A DNA stretch of 64,000 nucleotides from Roseiarcus sp963776665 (GCA_963776665.1 CAVZNQ010000017.1:232579-296578); one strand, 5' to 3'. Counted from the first letter of the stretch, positions 33,996-42,872 are shown. The notes: generated by a model from the sequence alone, not told the origin. Program-made: numbers and translations.

Positions 33996-35659
33996 ACCGG
34001 CTGCGCAAAGCGCGCAAGGAGGCGGCGGCCTTCGGGGCCGATATCGTGATGGCGCCGGAACTCTACCTCTCTGGCTATCCGCCCGAGGATTTGGTGCTCA
34101 AACCCGCGTTTCAGGAGGCCTGCCGCGCGGCGTGCGATGAGCTGGCGCGCGACACCGCCGACGGCGGCCCGGCGACGCTGGTCGGCCTGCCCTGGGTCGA
34201 GGACGGCAAGCTCCACAACGCGATGGCGCTCCTCGACGGCGGGCGGATCGAAGCGGTCCGGTTCAAGGTCGATCTGCCCAATTACGGCGTCTTCGACGAG
34301 AAGCGGGTGTTCGCGCCCGGACCATCGCCGGGACCGATCGTGTTTCGCGGCGTGCGGGTCGGCGTGCCGATCTGCGAGGACATCTGGGGCCCCGACCCGG
34401 TCGAATGCATCCTTGAAACCGGCGGCGAAATCCTGCTCGTCCCCAACGCCTCGCCTTACGAGCGCGGCAAGCTCCTGACCCGCCAGAACGTCGCCGTTTC
34501 GCGGGTGGTGGAGAGCTCTCTGCCCCTCATCTACCTCAACATGGTTGGCGGCCAGGACGAGCTCGTCTTCGACGGCGGATCGTTCGCCCTCAACGCCGAC
34601 CGCAGTCTCGGCGCTCAATTACCCGCCTTCCGCCCGATGGTGGCGAAAACGGTGTGGGAGCGGGCTGGCCAAGCCTGGCGCTGCGTCGAGGGTCCGCGCG
34701 CGGCCGTCGAGGAGGGCGACGAAGCCGACTATGCGGCCTGCGTGATGGGCTTGCGCGACTATGTCGACAACAACCGCTTCCCCGGCGTCGTCCTCGGCCT
34801 CTCGGGCGGCGTCGATTCGGCGCTCTGCGCGGCGATGGCGGTCGATGCGCTCGGGGCCGACCGGGTGCAGGCGGTGATGCTGCCCTATCGCTTCACCTCG
34901 AACGAATTGCTCGCAGACGCGGCGGGCTGCGCGAAGGCGCTCGGCATCCGTTACGACATCGTGCCGATCGCCGAGCCGGTCGAGGGCGTCGAGCATGCGC
35001 TTGCGCGCATGTTCGCGGGCCGAGCGCGCGACATCACCGAGGAGAACATCCAGAGCCGGGCGCGCGGCCTGATCCTGATGGCGATCTCCAACAAGACCGG
35101 GGCGATGGTGATGACGACCGGCAACAAGTCGGAAATGTCGGTCGGCTACGCCACGCTCTACGGCGACATGAACGGCGGCTTCAATCCGATCAAGGACCTC
35201 TACAAGATGGAGGTCTTCCGCTTGTCGGACCTGCGCAACCGCTGGAAGCCGGAAGGAGCGCTCGGCCCCGGGGGCGAAGTGATCCCGGAGAATATCATCG
35301 TCAAGCCGCCAAGCGCGGAATTGCGCGAGAACCAGAAGGACGAGGATTCGCTGCCGCCCTATCCGGTGCTGGACGGCATCCTGCATGGGCTCGTGGAAAA
35401 GGAGATGCGGATCGCGGACATCGTCGCGGAGGGTTACGATCCGGAGATCGTGCACAAGGTCGAGCGCCTGCTTTACGTCGCCGAATACAAGCGCCGCCAG
35501 TCGGCGCCGGGGGTGAAAGTCGGGCCAAAGAATTTCGGCCGCGACCGGCGCTATCCGATCGTCAACCGCTTCCGCGACCCGGGCCTGCCCGCGCAAGAGC
35601 CCGACGCCTCGGTCGCGCCGCCGAAATCGATCGGGACGAGCGAAAGGTTCGAGGAGTAG
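33917..35659 (+). CDS. nadE: Glutamine-dependent NAD+ synthetase
   Basis: A 580-residue two-domain enzyme. The N-terminal nitrilase-fold glutaminase (residues ~1-260) has Glu in PELYLSGYPPEDL, Lys in KVDLPNYGVFDEKR and the nucleophile Cys in VGVPICEDIWGP. The C-terminal synthetase (~270-560) has the ATP pyrophosphatase P-loop LGLSGGVDSALCA and MTTGNKSEMSVGYATLYGDM. It converts nicotinate adenine dinucleotide to NAD+ with glutamine and ATP. The gene is intact although its 5' end is duplicated 1 kb upstream. Confidence 0.95.
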   Translation: MSSPANRLVIALAQIPAIVGDIAANRDRLRKARKEAAAFGADIVMAPELYLSGYPPEDLVLKPAFQEACRAACDELARDTADGGPATLVGLPWVEDGKLHNAMALLDGGRIEAVRFKVDLPNYGVFDEKRVFAPGPSPGPIVFRGVRVGVPICEDIWGPDPVECILETGGEILLVPNASPYERGKLLTRQNVAVSRVVESSLPLIYLNMVGGQDELVFDGGSFALNADRSLGAQLPAFRPMVAKTVWERAGQAWRCVEGPRAAVEEGDEADYAACVMGLRDYVDNNRFPGVVLGLSGGVDSALCAAMAVDALGADRVQAVMLPYRFTSNELLADAAGCAKALGIRYDIVPIAEPVEGVEHALARMFAGRARDITEENIQSRARGLILMAISNKTGAMVMTTGNKSEMSVGYATLYGDMNGGFNPIKDLYKMEVFRLSDLRNRWKPEGALGPGGEVIPENIIVKPPSAELRENQKDEDSLPPYPVLDGILHGLVEKEMRIADIVAEGYDPEIVHKVERLLYVAEYKRRQSAPGVKVGPKNFGRDRRYPIVNRFRDPGLPAQEPDASVAPPKSIGTSERFEE

Positions 35660-35726
35660 CCACGCTCACTCCTCGCCGGACCTGATATAACCGGTCGCGC
35701 CGGAATCGAAGCGCCAGGAGTCACGC

Positions 35727-36182
35727 ATGCGAAACGTCTCGTTCAAGGCCGGAGACACGATCATCGCGGAGGGGGACGACGGCGACACGGCGTTCTTCAT
35801 CGTCAGCGGGTCGGTCGAAGTCATCGTCGGCCACGGCGCCAAGGCGAGGGCCGTCGGCATGCTGCAGACAGGCGAGGTGTTCGGCGAAATGTGCCTGATC
35901 GAGCCGGGGCCACGGTCGGCGACGGTCAGGGCGGCGACCGACACCGAATGCCTCGCCGCTTCTTATGCGGAGTTCGTCGCTGCGATCGAAGAAAACCCGG
36001 CGCGCGCGGTCGGCTTCATGAAGACGCTGGTCCGGCGGCTCCGTCTGATGAACGATATGATCGAGCAGGCAAACCCGAGCCGGGGCGGGTTCCGCTCCCT
36101 TTTTCTCGACTGGCAGAAATCGGACGGTCCCCAGAAACTCGCTCCCGAGGCGGCCGCCCTGTCCTGGACCATGCTGTGGTGA
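35727..36182 (+). CDS. Stand-alone cyclic-nucleotide-binding domain protein
   Basis: The 151-residue protein is essentially one CRP-type cNMP-binding fold: FKAGDTIIAEGDDGDTAFFI, VSGSVEVIVG, then GEVFGEMCLIEPGPRSATV, which is the phosphate-binding cassette. There is no DNA-binding HTH after residue 125, so it is not a CRP-type regulator; it may bind a partner or anchor the nucleotide. AGGAG lies six bases before ATG. A cyclase gene is present at 15.8 kb but not linked. Confidence 0.8.
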   Translation: MRNVSFKAGDTIIAEGDDGDTAFFIVSGSVEVIVGHGAKARAVGMLQTGEVFGEMCLIEPGPRSATVRAATDTECLAASYAEFVAAIEENPARAVGFMKTLVRRLRLMNDMIEQANPSRGGFRSLFLDWQKSDGPQKLAPEAAALSWTMLW

Positions 36183-36258
36183 GGCGGCGAAGCGCTCGCG
36201 ATTTCGGCCGGGCGGCGGGGGCGTCGCAGTAGCTGGCGGGAGAACGAGGGACGAAGGG

Positions 36259-36654
36259 ATGGACATCAAGCGAAGCGGCTCTCAGCCTTCCGGCAAAGGA
36301 CCGGCGGAATGGTTCACCGGCGCGGTCCGTATCGATCCCCTGTTGAGCCCGCCCGATCCGGCGCGCGTCGCCGGCGCCCTCGTCACCTTCGAGCCGGGAG
36401 CGCGCACGGCCTGGCACACCCATCCGTTGGGCCAGACGCTGATCGTCATGACGGGCTGCGGCCGGACCCAGCGCGAGGGCGGACCGATAGAAGAGATTCG
36501 GCCTGGCGACGTCGTCTGGTTTGCGCCCGGCGAGAAGCATTGGCACGGGGCCGGGCCGACGACCGCCATGAGCCATATCGCCATTCAGGAGAGGCTCGAC
36601 GGCAAGTCCGTCGACTGGATGGAGAAGGTCACGGACGAGCAATACCAGGCCTGA
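36259..36654 (+). CDS. Cupin protein, hydroxynitrile-lyase/carboxymuconolactone-decarboxylase-associated type
   Basis: A 131-residue cupin with ALVTFEPGARTAWHTHPLGQ (metal histidines), GPIEEIRPGDVVWFAPGEKH and WHGAGPTTAMSHIAIQE. The sequence closely resembles the small manganese cupins described as (R)-mandelonitrile lyases and many homologues of unknown role. The natural substrate is uncertain. GAGGGACGAAGGG precedes ATG. Confidence 0.75.
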   Translation: MDIKRSGSQPSGKGPAEWFTGAVRIDPLLSPPDPARVAGALVTFEPGARTAWHTHPLGQTLIVMTGCGRTQREGGPIEEIRPGDVVWFAPGEKHWHGAGPTTAMSHIAIQERLDGKSVDWMEKVTDEQYQA

Positions 36655-36741
36655 CCGCCCGAGGAGCGCGGCGCCGACCGCTCCCCATTGTCGTCTATTG
36701 TTCATAAAGCGGCGCTAATCGAGGTCGGCAGGGGAGCGCCC

Positions 36742-36987
36742 ATGGCCGATGTTTCGCCGGACCTTCAGCGGGAACTGGACCAAATGCGGGCCGCCTACAA
36801 GGCTGCGGTCGACGAGTGGGTCAAGGCGATCCGCGACGAGGAGGCGCTCGCCCTCGGCAACCATAACGTGGCCGAGCTCGACAAGTGGGAAGCGGCCTGC
36901 TTCCACGAGAACAAGATGCAGAGGGATGTGATTCACAAGAAGAAGCTTTACGAGGACGCGCTACGGCGCGAATTCTTCGGTTTCTGA
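36742..36987 (+). CDS. Small charged helical protein of unknown function
   Basis: The 81-residue product is Glu/Lys-rich and predicted helical (LQRELDQMRAAYKAAVDEWV, then HNVAELDKWEAACFHENKMQ), ending LRREFFGF. There is no membrane segment or signal. GGGGAG lies five bases before ATG 36742, and codon use fits the genome. No family is recognised. Confidence 0.6.
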   Translation: MADVSPDLQRELDQMRAAYKAAVDEWVKAIRDEEALALGNHNVAELDKWEAACFHENKMQRDVIHKKKLYEDALRREFFGF

Positions 36988-37250
36988 TCCAGGGCCGGCT
37001 CGCATTCAGGCCAGCCAAAATCGAAGCGGATCCTCGCCATAGCGCCCAGGCGGGAGGGTCCGCGCATCGCGAGCCCGGCGGTTCGCCGACCAGGCCGAGC
37101 CGGGCGCGAGTTTGAGGCATTCAACCGATCTTGACAGGGCGTCGGAGTTGACGCCAATTCGCCCATTGTCGGACTCGGGGCGCGCCGAGGGCCGGCATCG
37201 GCGCGGGCGGGCCCGTCCCCCAGTGGCCTTGTGGAGCGTCCGACCGTCGG
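36988..37250. other. Intergenic stretch without recognisable gene
   Basis: These 263 bp of GC-rich sequence separate the small helical protein from the tandem membrane-protein pair. No strong hairpin with a T-run, repeat or coding frame is seen. It presumably holds the promoter of the pair. Confidence 0.4.
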
Positions 37251-37712
37251 ATGAATAAGAATCTGGCCGACCCCGCTCAAGCCTATCGCGGCCTGATCGC
37301 AGGATACACCGACGCGATCCGGGCGAGCGATTTCAAGGCCAATATCGCGATCCTGTTCGTCGCCTTCATGATGGGTCCGGTGCTGGGCAATTACACCCAC
37401 TTTCCCAAATATCTGCCCATCCCCTTCGTGATGCTGCCGTTCCTGATCGTGTACCTGTGCCTGTTCGCGGTGCTCATCCCGCGCTATCCCAAGCGCGGCG
37501 CCAAGCATTTCATCGTTTCGCGCAAGGCCTCGCTCGGCGATTTCGCCAACGTCGTGGAAGCGGAAGACGAGATCGAGCAGCTCAAGCTGCGGTGCTCGGT
37601 TCTGTCGGAACTGCTGTGGTGGAAGACCCAATACATCAGAATCAGCTTCATCGTGTCGATGGTGAGCATCGTGTTGACGATCTTCATCCTGATGTACGTG
37701 TGGTATGCTTGA
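37251..37712 (+). CDS. Three-TM membrane protein, resembles Pycsar/SLATT-type effectors, copy 1
   Basis: A 153-residue protein with two close N-terminal helices (DFKANIAILFVAFMMGPVLG and IPFVMLPFLIVYLCLFAVLI), a charged middle (residues ~80-118) and a C-terminal helix (SFIVSMVSIVLTIFILMYVW) after LLWWKTQYIRI. The D-x-KAN before TM1 and the K-x2-Y-IR before the last helix recall small membrane effectors of cyclic-nucleotide-linked defence systems. A similar protein is encoded 48 bp downstream. No cyclase is adjacent, so a defence role is only a suggestion. Confidence 0.55.
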   Translation: MNKNLADPAQAYRGLIAGYTDAIRASDFKANIAILFVAFMMGPVLGNYTHFPKYLPIPFVMLPFLIVYLCLFAVLIPRYPKRGAKHFIVSRKASLGDFANVVEAEDEIEQLKLRCSVLSELLWWKTQYIRISFIVSMVSIVLTIFILMYVWYA

Positions 37713-37760
37713 GCGAGGTCGCCAGGCCATGAACCCTTCGCCGCTCTCGCGGGGCCGCTG

Positions 37761-38210
37761 ATGGCCAGGGACCGCGAGGCGCAGCTCCGCAATCTGATCG
37801 CCGGTTATGGCGATTCCATTCGCCTCAGCGACATCAAGGCGAACATCGCGGTGCTCTTTGTCGCCATCATGATGGGCACGGTCCTCGGGTTCCGCGACAA
37901 CTATCCGTGGTATCTCAGCGTGCCGGTGCTGCTCGCGCCGTTCGTCGTCATTTTTTTCTGCCTGCTCGCTTCCGTCTATCCGCGGTTTCCCCGCGAGGGA
38001 CGGAGGCGGTTCCCGATCTGGCGCAGCTCGGAGCCAGAGGATTTCGAGTTCATCACCGACCCGGTGCTCGAAGTGGAGGATCTGCCGGCCCGCTGCGCCC
38101 TTCTCTCCCGGCTGCTGTACTGGAAGACCGTCACGCTCCAGGCCGCCTACCTTCTTTCGATGGCGACGCTCGTCGCGGCGGGGGTGCTGATGTTCATCGC
38201 CTGGCAGTGA
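37761..38210 (+). CDS. Three-TM membrane protein, tandem paralogue, copy 2
   Basis: This 149-residue product matches its neighbour in layout: LRNLIAGYGDSIRLSDIKAN then IAVLFVAIMMGTVLG (TM1), VPVLLAPFVVIFFCLLASVY (TM2), an acidic middle, then LLYWKTVTLQAAYLLSMATL and a last helix. The shared core IAGYxD-I-x-S-D-x-KANIA shows a tandem duplication. Function unknown; the pair may form a hetero-oligomer. Confidence 0.55.
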   Translation: MARDREAQLRNLIAGYGDSIRLSDIKANIAVLFVAIMMGTVLGFRDNYPWYLSVPVLLAPFVVIFFCLLASVYPRFPREGRRRFPIWRSSEPEDFEFITDPVLEVEDLPARCALLSRLLYWKTVTLQAAYLLSMATLVAAGVLMFIAWQ

Positions 38211-38212
38211 CT

Positions 38213-38626
38213 TCAGTGCGCGTGGCCGATGCGCGTCCAGTTCATGCTCTCGCACATCATGCCGCCGAATGCGCATCCCTGGGTGGTCATGCGCCTGTCG
38301 GCGACGCGAACGGTCATCGTGTAGTTTCGATTGCGCTTGCGGTCGAAAGCAGAGCCTGACCAACGGCCCGCCCCGGCCGCCTTCACATTGACCACCAGCA
38401 TGTCGCCGACATTTTCGCCCGTGTGGCTGCCCCTGACCCAGGTATTGACCGCACAGAACTCGGCCCCGCAGTGTTCGACCCGGATATGGGTCTTGCCGTC
38501 GCCGCGCGCCCAATTGCCGAGAAAAGCCGGAACTGAGGCCCGCGCCGCGCCTTCGGCCGCAAGCGCCGCCAGCGCCGTCGCCAGAACCGTAGCCCTAAGA
38601 AACGAGCGCTGCGCTGTTCGCCGCAT
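38213..38626 (-). CDS. DUF2147-family exported protein
   Basis: The 137-residue product has a signal peptide (MRRTAQRSFLRATVLATALA, cleavage near ARAS) and a DUF2147-type beta domain (FLGNWARGDGKTHIRVEHCG, KRNRNYTMTVRVADRRMTTQ). The cysteines CGAEFC and GCAFGGMMC could form disulfides. Its 5' 244 bp overlap the 3' end of the CFA-type methyltransferase frame, an unusually long same-strand overlap. Confidence 0.75.
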   Translation of the reverse strand: MRRTAQRSFLRATVLATALAALAAEGAARASVPAFLGNWARGDGKTHIRVEHCGAEFCAVNTWVRGSHTGENVGDMLVVNVKAAGAGRWSGSAFDRKRNRNYTMTVRVADRRMTTQGCAFGGMMCESMNWTRIGHAH

Positions 38627-39885
38627 TTCTCGCCAGCGGGCGAGTTGCCGTGCTCGACGCAATAGAGGCCGACATCCGTTACCCCCTCCAGAAACCCCGC
38701 GGCGCTGTAGCTCAGATAGTAATCCCATAGACGCCGGAAGCGGTCATCGAATCCCAGCGCGGCGATCTCGGGCCAGCGGGCGTGAAATCGGCGCTGCCAT
38801 TCCGCCAGCGTCCGGGCGTAGGAAAGGCCAAACGATTCGTGGCTCACAAGCCTCAGTCCAGCCCGCTCGAATTGCTGCTGGAGAACCGTCTTCGACGGCA
38901 GGCAGCCGCCGGGAAATATATAGCGTTGGATGAAGTCGACGGTGCGGCGGTACTCGTCGAAATGCTCTTCGGCGATGGTGATCACCTGAAGGACCGCCCG
39001 CCCGCCGGGCTCGAGGCAGCGCGCGATTTTGCCGAAGTAGGTCGGCCACCAGGCTTCGCCGACCGCCTCGGCCATTTCAATCGAGACGATGCGATCGTAG
39101 CGGCCGTCGACGTCGCGGTAATCCTGCAGCCGAAAGTCGAGCTGCGATGTTGAGCCGCGAGCGGCGGCGCGGGCGCGGACGAAATCGAGCTGCGCGGGCG
39201 AGAGCGTCAGCCCGGTGACGCGGGCGGCGCCGGCTTCCGCCAGGCGCACGGCCAAGGTTCCCCAACCGCAGCCGATCTCCAGGATTCGCTCGCCGTTCCT
39301 GACATCGAGCAGGTCGAGGACGCGCTCGATCTTCCGCGACTGGGCGGCTTCGAGGGACTTCGTCGCGCCATCCCAGACAGCGGAAGAGTAGACCATCGCT
39401 TCGTCGAGCCAGATCCGGAAAAAGTCGTTGCCGAGATCGTAGTGAGCGATGATGTTGCGGGCGCTTCCGCGCCTGGTGTTGTTGTTCAGGAGATGTTGAA
39501 GGCGAAACGCCAGCCGGGGGAGAAACGATCCCTGGGAGGCGACGCCGAGCCCGTGGAGGTTGCGCGCCGCAAGCCGGATGAGCGCGGTCAAGTCCAGGCT
39601 CGAGCAATCGCCATCGATCCACGCCTGGGCAAAGCCGATGTCGCCGCCGGTGAACAGCCGGCGAAGCGCTCGCCACCGGTGGAGGACAACGCTCGCCTCG
39701 GGGCCGGGTTCGCCGCCGGTCCGCACAAACGTTTGCCCGGAGGGCAGAGTCACGCTGAGCGAGCCGTAGCGCAGGCCCTCGAGCAGGCGCTCCAATATCC
39801 GCATCCGCGGATCCCAACTGCGGCTCGACATCGGCGCTCTGTTTTCGACGGCGCCGGCCAGGCGCGGATTCTCGACTTGAGTCAT
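38383..39885 (-). CDS. Cyclopropane-fatty-acyl-phospholipid synthase family methyltransferase
   Basis: The frame gives 500 residues. Residues ~30-415 are a CFA-type SAM methyltransferase: NIIAHYDLGNDFF, MVYSSAVWDGATKSLEAAQ, the SAM-binding ILEIGCGWGTLAVRLAEAGA, and RYIFPGGCLPSKTVL. It should add a methylene or methyl carbon to unsaturated acyl chains of phospholipids. Homologues sit in singlet-oxygen (RpoE-ChrR) gene sets. The normal C-terminus is reached at LYCVEHGN; the last ~80 residues are Arg-rich and coincide with the DUF2147 gene in another frame, so a lost stop or a frameshift near 38640 is likely. Confidence 0.85.
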   Translation of the reverse strand: MTQVENPRLAGAVENRAPMSSRSWDPRMRILERLLEGLRYGSLSVTLPSGQTFVRTGGEPGPEASVVLHRWRALRRLFTGGDIGFAQAWIDGDCSSLDLTALIRLAARNLHGLGVASQGSFLPRLAFRLQHLLNNNTRRGSARNIIAHYDLGNDFFRIWLDEAMVYSSAVWDGATKSLEAAQSRKIERVLDLLDVRNGERILEIGCGWGTLAVRLAEAGAARVTGLTLSPAQLDFVRARAAARGSTSQLDFRLQDYRDVDGRYDRIVSIEMAEAVGEAWWPTYFGKIARCLEPGGRAVLQVITIAEEHFDEYRRTVDFIQRYIFPGGCLPSKTVLQQQFERAGLRLVSHESFGLSYARTLAEWQRRFHARWPEIAALGFDDRFRRLWDYYLSYSAAGFLEGVTDVGLYCVEHGNSPAGEKCGEQRSARFLGLRFWRRRWRRLRPKARRGPQFRLFSAIGRAATARPISGSNTAGPSSVRSIPGSGAATRAKMSATCWWSM

Positions 39886-40149
39886 AACCGCAGACCTTAG
39901 CTATTCGCCGCCCGCCGATAAAGGGGGCGAGAGTCAGGCTCGCCAGCCCTATACGATGCTCGAACCCTTTTGGTTCTGCAACTAGCCCTCGACGGCGCCG
40001 GCCCGCGAAGCGGCTTCCAGAAATCCGCTGGCCGGGCGCGGTCGTATGTCTTCGGCGGAGACGAGCCCGTCCCGCGCAGGAGTACCTCCCATGGGGTCCC
40101 GAGCTCGGGCGATTGGCGCGGCAGGACCGGCGGAGAGACAGGCGCCGAC
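39886..40149. other. Divergent intergenic region
   Basis: This 264-bp stretch lies between the CFA-type gene (minus) and a membrane-protein gene (plus). No TGATCC-type site is visible here, unlike the neighbouring rpoE region. A short AT-richer patch near 39960-39980 (CGAACCCTTTTGGTTCTGCA, an imperfect inverted repeat) is the only notable feature. Confidence 0.4.
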
Positions 40150-40698
40150 ATGACGAGGGGGCTCGACCCCGAAAGGCGTCCGGTCGCGGCGCGAACCGAT
40201 CCGCTCGCTTCCGCCGGCGCCGCGGTCGCCTGGATGGTCCTGATCAACAAGCCGATATACCCCTTCACCATCTGGTGGTTTGTGGGCGGAGGATTCGAGG
40301 CGTCGCTCGCGACTCTCATTGCGGCTCCGTTTTACGCCGCCGCGCCCTTCCTTGTCCGGCGCGCGCCGCTGACGGCGCGCATCGCGACGCCGGCGGTCGG
40401 ATTGGCCGACACGCTCATCGCGACCAAGGTGTTCGGACCGGGTTCGGGAGCGGAGCTTTTCCTCTTCGCCTGCGGCCTGCTGGCCGCTGTGTCCTTCCGG
40501 CCCCATGAGGCCTGGTGGAGCCGTGTCCTGGTCGGGCTGATTTTTGTCGCCTTCGTCGCCATGCGCCTCGGCGGCGGCGCGGCTCTCTATGCGCTGCCTC
40601 CCGATGAGCTCGGACGGTTGCTCGGCCTCAACATCTTTTCGGCCGCGTCGCTGTTCGCCTTCATCGGCCTGCGTTTCGCCGGCGCGGATCGGGACTGA
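40150..40698 (+). CDS. Multi-pass membrane protein of unknown function
   Basis: The 182-residue protein has about five hydrophobic segments: AAVAWMVLINKPIYPFTIWW, FVGGGFEASLATLIAAPFYA, GSGAELFLFACGLLAAVSF, RVLVGLIFVAFVAMRL and LLGLNIFSAASLFAFIGL. No family is recognised. It lies within the RpoE-ChrR-type gene neighbourhood and its last 38 bp overlap the convergent DUF1365 gene. Confidence 0.6.
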   Translation: MTRGLDPERRPVAARTDPLASAGAAVAWMVLINKPIYPFTIWWFVGGGFEASLATLIAAPFYAAAPFLVRRAPLTARIATPAVGLADTLIATKVFGPGSGAELFLFACGLLAAVSFRPHEAWWSRVLVGLIFVAFVAMRLGGGAALYALPPDELGRLLGLNIFSAASLFAFIGLRFAGADRD

Positions 40699-41515
40699 CC
40701 GAAGGGGCCCCCAACCCGGCCGGACCCTGGCCGGGCGCCGGCGGGGAGCTCGCCGCATGGCGGTCGATGGACTTTTCGTCGCCGGCCGGCCCCGGGAGGT
40801 AGCGTGCGCCTTTCAGCCACAGCCTGAGCGCCTCCCAGTGAATCGCCGCCGTCACTTTCGCAGTTTCGAACGGCGTGCGGGCGAAGGCCGCGAGCAACGC
40901 CCGATCGGTCAGCGGACGGCGAGCCGCGGTCATCGCCGCCGACATCAAGAGCCCGTCGCGGTCGTGATCGGCAATGCCGATGGTCAACCTGTCGCCGCGG
41001 CGAACAAAGCGGAAATGATAGTCGATCTCCATCCCGATGAACGGCGAAACATGAAGCTCTTTCCGGCAGCGCTGTCGCACGACCGTCACGTCGGGATCGT
41101 CGACGCCGATCACATAGGAATGGCGCCCGCCGAACGTGTTCGACACCTCCCACACGATCGCCGACAGCCGATCGCGCGCGTCGTGACAGAAAAAGACGCT
41201 GATCGGGTTGAACACATAGCCAAGCACCCTCGGCATCGTCAGGAGCAGCATCGGCCCGTCGGAGGCGAACCCAGCCGCTGTCGCCAGCGACGCGATCTTG
41301 TCGCGCAGCGGGCCGTCGCGGCCGTCGGCGTGGTCGCGGGCATAAAAGCTCATGAGATTGAACCGTTCGAGCGACATGAGCTTGAGCGCGCTCGCCGTCT
41401 CGCCCAGCCGATCGAGATCGAGAACGAGCCAGAAGACGCGATACTCGAACCGCCGCCTGACCGGCCGGGAGCGGCGATGCATCACCGAGCCGACATAAAG
41501 CCCGGGCTCGATCAT
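40661..41515 (-). CDS. DUF1365 family protein
   Basis: The 284-residue product starts IEPGLYVGSVMHRRSRPVRR and has FEYRVFWLVLDLD, LTMPRVLGYVFNPISVFFCH and SNTFGGRHSYV, all typical of DUF1365. The family is encoded with COG2907 flavoproteins and CFA-like methylases in singlet-oxygen stress operons and has been linked to modified fatty acids (furan fatty acid work in Rhodobacter); its own reaction is not firmly established. A 4-bp overlap with the flavoprotein gene shows co-translation. Confidence 0.85.
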   Translation of the reverse strand: MIEPGLYVGSVMHRRSRPVRRRFEYRVFWLVLDLDRLGETASALKLMSLERFNLMSFYARDHADGRDGPLRDKIASLATAAGFASDGPMLLLTMPRVLGYVFNPISVFFCHDARDRLSAIVWEVSNTFGGRHSYVIGVDDPDVTVVRQRCRKELHVSPFIGMEIDYHFRFVRRGDRLTIGIADHDRDGLLMSAAMTAARRPLTDRALLAAFARTPFETAKVTAAIHWEALRLWLKGARYLPGPAGDEKSIDRHAASSPPAPGQGPAGLGAPSVSPDPRRRNAGR

Positions 41516-42852
41516 GACGCGGCGGCCAGACGCACCACGGCGCCGCGGCGGGCAGGGCCGAACTGAAGACGATCGCTTTCCCCTTCGACCGACCATGGGC
41601 GGCGCACGCCGCCGATCTCCTCGGCGACCGCGAGGCCGGCCTGCAGCCCGTCTTCATGGAAGCCGAAACCGAAATAGGCGCCGCAAAACCAGATGTCGCC
41701 GACGCCCTGAAGCGACCACAGCCGCTTTTGGGCCGCGAGCGTCGCGTCGGTGAACACCGGATGTTCGAACCGCATCCGGCGAAGCACGCGCGAATCGGGG
41801 ATCTCGAATAACGGATTGAGCGAAAGGAATAAGGGCGGCCGGCCCGGCAGGCCCTGCAGACGGTTCATCCAGTAGGTGACCGACAATGACCGGCCGCTCG
41901 CCTGTCCCTTCGCCATGTAGTTCCAGCTCGCCCAGGCCGCCCGCCGACGCGGCATGGCCCGCCAGTCGGTGTGCAGCGTCGCGTCGTTGGAGATATATCG
42001 GAACGCGCCCAGAAGCTCGCGTTCCGACCGAGTCGGCTGCTCCAACAGCCGCAACGCCTGGTCGGCGTGGGTGGCGAGGACAAGCCTGTCATAACGCCGC
42101 GTCTCGCCCGCGGCGTCGGCGACGTCGACGCCATCCGGCGTCCGCTTCACTCCGACCGCGGCGCGCCCGGTCAACGCGCGTCCAAGCGTCTCGGCAAGCG
42201 CCGAGACATAGACGCGGCTGCCGCCGACCACGGTCCGCCAGGTCGGCCGGTCGAGGAGGTCGAGCAGGCCGTGGTTAAGGCTGAACCGGATAAACGCCTC
42301 GGCCGGATATTGGCCGACCTGCATTGCCGGAGTGGACCAGACAGCCGCCGCCATCGGATAGAGATAGTGCTCGCGAAAGGGCGCCCGATAGCCGCGCCGG
42401 TCGAGATAGGCCTCAAGCGGACCGAGATCCTCGCGGCCAACGTCATTACGCGCCTCCCGGAAGAATCGCAGGATGTCGCCCAGCATCGACCAATAGCGCG
42501 GCTTGAGCAGGTTGGCGGGCTGCGCGAACAGGCCGCGCAAGCCGGCGCCCGAATATTCGATCGCGCCATCGTCGACCGAGGCGGCGAAAGACATGTCGCT
42601 TTCGCGGGTCTTCACGCCAAGGCGCTCGAACAACGCGGCGAGGTTCGGATAGGTGCGCTCATTATAGACGATGAAGCCGCAATCGACCGGCGCGCCATCC
42701 CAGTCGAACGTATCGGAATGACCGCCCAGGCGGGGCTCCGCTTCGTAAAGGGTGACGTCGCAGGTCTTGGCGAGAAGCCACGCGGCGCCGAGCCCCGAAA
42801 CGCCGCCGCCAACGACGGCGACGCGCAGCGGGCCTGATCTATGTGAACTCAA
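41512..42852 (-). CDS. NAD/FAD-dependent oxidoreductase, COG2907 amine-oxidase-like
   Basis: The flavoprotein of 446 residues begins with a Rossmann dinucleotide fold (RVAVVGGGVSGLGAAWLLA, then EAEPRLGGHSDTF) and has DCGFIVYNERTYPNL and the closing FAD-contact region DIWFCGAYFGFGFHEDGL. Translation probably starts at TTG 42852, eight bases after GGAG. A longer ATG frame to 42936 is rejected because it would begin upstream of the predicted TGATCC promoter. It forms an operon with DUF1365 and is divergent from rpoE. Related proteins act on acyl chains as desaturase-like enzymes in Rhodobacter-type regulons. Confidence 0.8.
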   Translation of the reverse strand: MSSHRSGPLRVAVVGGGVSGLGAAWLLAKTCDVTLYEAEPRLGGHSDTFDWDGAPVDCGFIVYNERTYPNLAALFERLGVKTRESDMSFAASVDDGAIEYSGAGLRGLFAQPANLLKPRYWSMLGDILRFFREARNDVGREDLGPLEAYLDRRGYRAPFREHYLYPMAAAVWSTPAMQVGQYPAEAFIRFSLNHGLLDLLDRPTWRTVVGGSRVYVSALAETLGRALTGRAAVGVKRTPDGVDVADAAGETRRYDRLVLATHADQALRLLEQPTRSERELLGAFRYISNDATLHTDWRAMPRRRAAWASWNYMAKGQASGRSLSVTYWMNRLQGLPGRPPLFLSLNPLFEIPDSRVLRRMRFEHPVFTDATLAAQKRLWSLQGVGDIWFCGAYFGFGFHEDGLQAGLAVAEEIGGVRRPWSVEGESDRLQFGPARRGAVVRLAAAS

Positions 42853-42872
42853 AATTGCCGCTCCAGTCAGAG

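Noticed and set aside
35727..38210. A complete Pycsar-like defence system (cNMP-binding protein plus membrane effectors)
   Set aside because: No nucleotidyl cyclase gene is adjacent and the intervening cupin and helical-protein genes are unrelated; kept only as a weak lead.
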